A DNA stretch of 23,070 nucleotides from Willaertia magna (lineage: Eukaryota > Heterolobosea > Eutetramitea > Acrasida > Naegleriidae), in NCBI GenBank assembly GCA_902984215.1, contig CADWAF010004204.1:1-23070 (forward strand), given 5' to 3'. Under the pieces are notes generated by a model that saw only the letters and a list, made by a program, of their open reading frames with translations, had not been told where the DNA came from and searched no databases. This document shows positions 18,001 to 23,070 of the stretch, piece after piece. Each line of letters begins with the position of its first letter. The first letter of the stretch is position 1. The position numbers and the translations under genes were made by a program.

Positions 18001-21000
18001 GTCCAGAATATAAAGTGTTGTCACAATTACAAATATTTGGTGCAATACATGATCCATGTCCATTACATACAATTGAACTTTGAGTGGAAGGTATTGAATT
18101 ACAAATTGGATATTGACATTGATTTCCAGTATAATTTCCACTTTCACAAATACATGAATTAGGACTTGAACAAATGCCATGTCCATTGCAAACTGAAGTT
18201 TCATTCGAAGGAATTGAATAACAAATTGGAATTTGACAACTATTTCCAGTATAATTGTTATTACATTTACATACATTTGGTTCTAAACAAATTCCATTAT
18301 TTGTGCAATTATTAACATTTTCACATGATGGAATTGAGCAATTACTTGATCCTTTCCAACCATCATTACATTTACACGTGTTTGGTCCAATACATTGTCC
18401 ATTTCCAAAACAATCATTAACTTGATTACAATGGAATGTGTCACAATTCTGTCCTCTCCAACCACTATTACACAAACATTGGTTTGGACCAATACACTGT
18501 CCATTACCATTGCAATTATTAACTGAATTACAATTAAATGTTGAACAATTTGGTGAGTTATATCCAGATAAACAATTACATTGATTTGGTCCAACACACA
18601 TTCCATTGCTTGAACAATTATTCAATCCTTCACAAGAGAATTGAGTACAATTTAAACTTTCTTTCCAACCATCATTGCACAAGCATTGATTTGGTCCAAT
18701 ACATGTTCCATTTCCAGAACAAAAATTTAATTGTTCACAAGAATAATCTTTACAATCATTTGATCCTTTGTATCCACTTTGACATTGACATTCATTTGGT
18801 CCTATACAAATACCATTACTTGAGCAATTATTAGCATTTTCACATGATGGAATTGAGCAATTACTTGATCCTTTCCAACCACTATTACATGAACATTGAT
18901 TTGGTCCAACACATTGTCCATTTCCAAAACAATTATTTAAATTTTCACAAGTGTAATTAGAACAACTTGATCCAGTCCAACCACTTTCACAAGAACAATT
19001 ATTTGCCCCAATACAGCTTCCGTGCATTGAACAACCATTAAGGCTATCACAATTAAAAGTAGAACAATTCCTTCCAGACCACCCTGCAAAACAAGAGCAT
19101 GTATTAGCTCCAACACATAAACCATTTCCATTGCAATTATTAACTGAATTACAATTAAATGTTGAACAATTTGGTGAATTATACCCAGATAAACAATTGC
19201 ATTGATTTGGTCCAACACATGTTCCATTACCTGAGCAACCATCTACTAATTCACACGAAGGAAAAGAACAACGTGCATTTCCTTTCCAACCACTATTACA
19301 TGTACATTGATTTGGACCGCTGCAAATACCATGACCAGAACAACTATTGAAATTTTCACAACTGAATTTACTGCAATTAGAATTACCTTTGTAACCTGAA
19401 TTGCAAAAACAAAAATTAGGGAATAAACAAAACCCTTTTCCACTACAAGAATTTGGTGACAAAGCTAACTCTCCAAAACAAATTGGAAGTGAGCAGTCAG
19501 GACCTCCATAATTCTTATTACATTTACAATTATTTGATTCAACGCATGTACCCATTCCACTGCATACTAAAGGGCTGTCACTGGCCACACCAAAACAAGC
19601 TGGGGTGGAACAATTACTTCCAGACCAACCATAAGAACATTGACAAGTGTTTGTCGCAGTACAAAAACCGTGATCAGAACAGTTATTAACCAAATTACAT
19701 GAAGGTTCAGCAGTAAAGAATGAATGACTATAACCTGCCTCCACACTTTTAACTTTGTAGTCAAATGGAAGTTTTATAGGCGTTGCAATTTCTGGCTTTA
19801 ACCCAACACCTACCTGTCCAAGATAATTACTGGTACTCATAAAACTTAAGCCATAAACTTCTCCATCAGTCGTTAATAAAAAGGCAAAGTTATATCCAAC
19901 ACTAATGTCAACAATTGTTTTTCCAACTTCAATTAATGTAGGAACAGTCTTCCTTCCACTACCAGCTGATCCACTAAAATAAACATTTCCCCCTTCGGTT
20001 AGAAATAGTGTATTGTATCTTACAGCTCCAATCTTAATTATCTTTCCAGGCATTGAAATATTTAAAGGAGCGAAAAAAGGCCCTTGTTGATTTCCTACTC
20101 CCATCGAATAGAACATATTGTAGCCCACCCCAAATACGTACCCATCCCCAGTTAAAAATAAAGAATTTTGATCTGCTGATATTACTGAGGAAACATTCAT
20201 TCCATCAAAGAAAGTAACATAACCTCTTCCAGTAGACGCAACTCCAAGCCCAGACTGCCCATTTGTTGTAATACCACAAGCATAAACTCTTTTTCCCATT
20301 CCATCACCATTATCTATAATGAAAAATGATAAATCAAATCCAGCGTAAATGGCCGTAACATTTGACAATGGTAATTGTTGCAACAAGGGACCAGGTTGAC
20401 TGTTACAAAATTGATTGTGTGTATTACTTCCAAATGCATAAACTAAACCATTATCAGTTAAAATTAAAGTGTGCTTACTACCAACAGAAACATCTACTAT
20501 TAATTTATCGAATAATAAATCACTATTAATTTGCCTAGGTACCTTAGTTGAAGAAAAACTACCTCCCAACTCTCCCTCACCACCACCGCTGCCAGATGAA
20601 TAAATAGAGTTATCAGCCAAAATGAAAATACTATAGTATGCCCCTATTGATGGTTTAATCATTCTCAATAAAGAAGGATTAAAATCAGGGTAAAAAGAAG
20701 TGACATTAAATGGGTATAGACCAAATGAACTTCCTGCACTTCCCAAAGCAATCTCATTAGCTTGTGTATCAGAAAAATAAACAGTACCATCGTTTGCCAA
20801 ATAGTAGGATATGGTACTTCCAGTCCTAAGACTTGTGAATATTTTTTCAATTGTTGTACCTTGTTTAATATTTTTCAAACTTAATGGACTATAAAAACCA
20901 TTTCCAAGGGTTGAATATAATACATTGCTGTAGGTTAATATTTTAGAATCTTCCAATATTTTTACATCAAACCCAGCTTGGTTGAGAGATACATCAAAGG

Positions 21001-21959
21001 ATTTTCTGATACTGTTGAATGTAAAATCAAAGGCTATTCCATTCAATAAGACGACAAGACCATAATTGACAACACGAAAATCTGTAACATTTTGCCAATT
21101 AGAACCAGAAATAATATCAATTATTATTGGTTTAGATTTTTGCAAGTTAGCATTTAAAGTGCCAAATAAAATAAATTCTTTGGTTGAGGTTTCTACCACT
21201 GTACCATATGTACCAGTTCTAACCCTAATAATATCTTTGCCATACATAGCCCCAAAATTTACTAAAACCGGAAAACTTGAAACAGGAAGAGAAGTATCAC
21301 CATATTGACCACTACCATTCTGTCCAACAACGTACACTTTTCCAGTACTGGAAAGTAAAACTGAGAAATCATTTCCTGACTGAATATCAACAATATTATA
21401 ACTTGAATTAGCAATCAAAACTGGATTCGAAACTGTGGACCCTAAAATTGTACCATCTAAACATCCAGTTACATAAACCTCACTTGATGCAGTAAGCAAA
21501 TGCATGTGACAATTCCCAACAGCAGCTTTTGTAATAATTTGACTAATATTGCATTTGTATGGGGTTATTAAAGAAGGATAACCACTAATAGTCCCATTAC
21601 CAAACTTCCCATTTTCATCCACACCAACTTTGATAAATGAGAAAATGTATCATTTAATAAAACTTACGAGAATAAATCTCTCCATCTGTAGTTAAGAATG
21701 CAGTATGAAATGGTCCAAGATAAACTTCTTTAATTTTGAATGGAAAGTTATCAAGAGGAAATGGAACTACTGGTATTTGAGTAACATCCAACCCCATTTC
21801 ACCCTTAAAATAAGTACCCACAGCAAAGATACTTCTATTGTCAACAAAATCTAATGCATTTACAGATTGAGAAAAACAAGTTGTCAACAACAATAACATA
21901 ACAACCAAAAGATTAACCAAACAACTTTGTTTGATGAGTTTTTTTAGTTGTTCTGACAT
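15032..21959 (-). CDS. secreted RCC1/EGF/REJ-like/GPS surface protein, two exons
   Basis: Exon 1 is 21959-21668 and exon 2 is 21627-15032; joined they encode 2295 residues. A signal peptide covers 1 to about 35 (hydrophobic 13-29, cleavage after SVNA). About 14 RCC1-type blades follow to about 735 (DGEIYSLGVDENGKFG, DNGLVYAFGSNTHNQF), enough for two seven-bladed propellers. Seventeen six-cysteine EGF repeats (about 740-1347; CSGNGTCVGPNQCNC style) come next, then a REJ/PKD-like region (about 1355-1860), an eighteenth EGF (about 1931-1960), a GAIN-like region, and a GPS motif with Cys2192, Cys2225 and HLT at 2229-2231. The tail (YYLLSLVLAVLIMFIKF) is a GPI-type signal or single membrane span. 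Cell-surface adhesion or recognition is likely but unproven. Two partial 3' copies lie downstream. Confidence 0.85.
17870..19710 (-). repeat. array of 17 EGF-like repeats
   Basis: Within the surface-protein gene, about 105-bp units encode C-x-x-x-x-x-C-x-G-N-G-x-C-x-G-P-N-x-C-x-C-x-x-G-W/Y-x-G-x-C, each with six cysteines, like tenascin or teneurin EGF repeats. The last four units on the protein (toward 17870) have longer spacers (CYSIPSNETSVC). Two blocks are nearly identical at DNA level: 18501-18608 with 19122-19229, and about 18309-18363 with about 18830-18881, pointing to recent unit duplication or conversion. Confidence 0.88.
21628..21667 (-). other. 40-nt spliceosomal intron
   Basis: Read on the minus strand, the sequence begins GTAAGTTT and ends TTTATCAAAG, with an in-frame TAA inside. 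Removing these 40 bases joins DGEIYS to LGVDENGKFG with a split Leu codon (C/TT), restoring a standard RCC1 blade. Without removal, exon 1 stops after 101 codons and exon 2 has no ATG at the right place. The strong 5' site fits the GTAAGT consensus. Confidence 0.88.
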
Positions 21960-22542
21960 TTTTTCATAGATGAATAATATTCGTTATTAATTGTCAATGT
22001 ATTAATTCTTTGACGGAAAAAAAGAGGAAATTCCATTACTCCAAATTTACAGAATATATTTTCGCTATGCACTTCTTTTTTAGATTTAATGTGAAACCTC
22101 ACAAAATCGCGGACTGCCTTATCCTAACGATTCGTTTCATTTAACATAACAATTTATATTGAAAATTTTATAGTAGAAGCTTCTTTGAAGAAGTTTATAT
22201 AAATTATAGAAGCTTCTTTGAAGTAAAATACTTTCAATAATAATAGTATAGGAATGTTATTATTAAATTATTAATCCTTTTTTACTAGTATAACTTTTAG
22301 GAATTAATTACAATATACTACTAGTCTTTCATGAAAACATTATCCTATAGTCAAGCTAAATTACTTGATTTCTACTTTCCGAGCTTACATAAATCGCTAT
22401 TAAAAAATTGGTCTAGACCGAACAAACTTTGCCTTAAAAAAATTTTACTTTTTTTAATTTTTTATTTAATTAAAACGACATTCGTCCCTCAATCCACCAT
22501 TAATTGAGAAACCAAAATTTGAACAAAAACATTTTATAATTC
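21960..22542. promoter_or_regulatory. upstream region of the surface-protein gene
   Basis: This 583-bp gap separates the surface-protein start from the stop of an upstream RCC1-like gene on the same strand. It contains a duplicated palindromic element (TAGAAGCTTCTTTGAAG at 22174-22190 and 22207-22223), the 10-bp palindrome GGTCTAGACC at 22410-22419, and a small GC-richer patch at 22104-22116 (AAAATCGCGGACT). No coding frame or RNA gene is apparent. A T/A-rich tract at about 22434-22475 probably includes 3' sequence of the upstream gene. Confidence 0.45.
22174..22223. promoter_or_regulatory. duplicated heat-shock-element-like palindrome
   Basis: Two identical 17-bp copies, 33 bp apart start to start, each contain AGAAGCTTCT, a perfect palindrome with the GAAnnTTC core of heat shock elements, followed by another GAA three bases on. 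They lie 215-264 bp before the start codon at 21959. HSF binding is a hypothesis; duplication and symmetry are direct observations. Confidence 0.4.
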
Positions 22543-23070
22543 TTAAAATAAAATTGAAATATCCTTAAAAGAGTTTTTACAATAATGACCATATTCCAGT
22601 TGTTTAAATAATAATTCTTTCATTCTTTCAATTTCTTTACTTTCTTCAAAACAATTTGGATTATTTGTATTTACAACATAAGCAAAGTTGTAACCTATAA
22701 TTGGAAATAAATATCTTTCCATATCTTCATTCATTGTTACCAATTCTGTTATATCTTTATAGTTAAACTCATCTGTTACACTTAAATATTCTTCATTAAT
22801 GTCACAAGCAACGAAATACAATTTGTGACCGAAACCATAATAAATTCTTTTAACGTTTAAATAATTAAATGTTGTTGAATCTAAAAAAGTATTAGTTCTA
22901 GCTAAATATTCCAATAAATTATTGTTTAAAATGTAAAATCGACTATAAGCATAAGCAATTTGTTTAATACTGCCAAATAAAGAAGGAACTTCTATTTGAA
23001 CTACACTATCTAAAGCGTTAACCTTAAATGCTTTACCAAATTTATCTAATATTAAAATAAATCTATCTCC
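22543..23070 (-). CDS. 3' end of an RCC1-like repeat protein, truncated by the window
   Basis: The frame is open from the right window edge to the stop, giving the last 175 residues; the true start lies outside the window. Repeated short motifs resemble degenerate RCC1 blades: KQIAYAYSRFYILNNNLLEY, then KRIYYGFGHKLYFVACD and FPIIGYNFAYVVNTN. After these comes a charged helical tail (EESKEIERMKELLFKQLEYG). It lacks the EGF or GPS parts of its neighbour. No ATG is available near the beginning of the match, in keeping with a continuing gene. It may be one of a family of intracellular RCC1 proteins; function unknown. Confidence 0.65.
   Translation of the reverse strand, partial: GDRFILILDKFGKAFKVNALDSVVQIEVPSLFGSIKQIAYAYSRFYILNNNLLEYLARTNTFLDSTTFNYLNVKRIYYGFGHKLYFVACDINEEYLSVTDEFNYKDITELVTMNEDMERYLFPIIGYNFAYVVNTNNPNCFEESKEIERMKELLFKQLEYGHYCKNSFKDISILF

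Noticed and set aside
17842..19443. Several 60-150 codon frames on both strands across the EGF array
   Set aside because: They are shadows of the repeated EGF units; their Val/Ile/His-rich products repeat with the same period as the EGF frame.
22410..22419. Perfect palindrome GGTCTAGACC
   Set aside because: Single 10-bp occurrence without extension or second copy; chance is sufficient.

Overview
The window is nuclear DNA of an AT-rich unicellular eukaryote, best read as an amoeba with Asn/Gln-rich proteins. A heterolobosean of the Naegleria/Willaertia type is my first guess and a dictyostelid the second; this is inferred from style, not from a marker gene. Signs of eukaryotic origin are a Rictor (TORC2) subunit, the ER mannosyltransferase ALG3, a secreted RCC1/EGF surface protein, a 40-nt GT...AG intron, poly-Asn/Gln/Glu tracts, T-tracts before start codons and long A+T-rich spacers. 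I saw no prokaryotic operons, rRNA, tRNA, CRISPR array or transposase.

Left part (1-6641): an 800-bp leader with a CTAC microsatellite, a possible degraded gene end at the window edge and a TATA-like element; an unrecognised Asn-rich/helical protein (816-2054, +); a 900-bp spacer holding two 95%-identical 77-bp repeats; a second unrecognised Asn-rich protein (2964-4115, -), divergent from ALG3 (4257-5564, +); and a protein with a C-terminal ubiquitin-like domain ending exactly in Gly-Gly (5610-6641, -), convergent with ALG3.

Middle (6837-12203): a full-length Rictor/Pianissimo homologue of 1672 residues on the minus strand, with a short upstream region carrying an E2F-like site and a possible 51-residue membrane microprotein.

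Right part (12204-23070), all on the minus strand: a two-exon gene (15032-21959) for a 2295-residue secreted protein with signal peptide, about 14 RCC1-type blades, 17 tandem EGF repeats, an REJ/PKD-like region, one more EGF repeat, a GAIN/GPS-like module with an intact His-Leu-Thr motif, and a GPI-type or single-pass hydrophobic tail. Downstream lie two partial copies of its 3' end (about 13331-14808 and 12204-13023) without 5' parts; one has a frameshift in an Asn tract. Upstream is the 3' end of another RCC1-like gene that runs off the window.

The most interesting system is this adhesion-receptor-like surface protein. It carries a self-cleavage-type GPS motif, as in polycystin-1 and adhesion GPCRs, but has no multi-pass membrane domain, and it sits beside a small tandem set of C-terminal cassettes that look able to exchange sequence. 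The housekeeping genes (Rictor, ALG3, ubiquitin-like) show no clear functional link with it or with one another.
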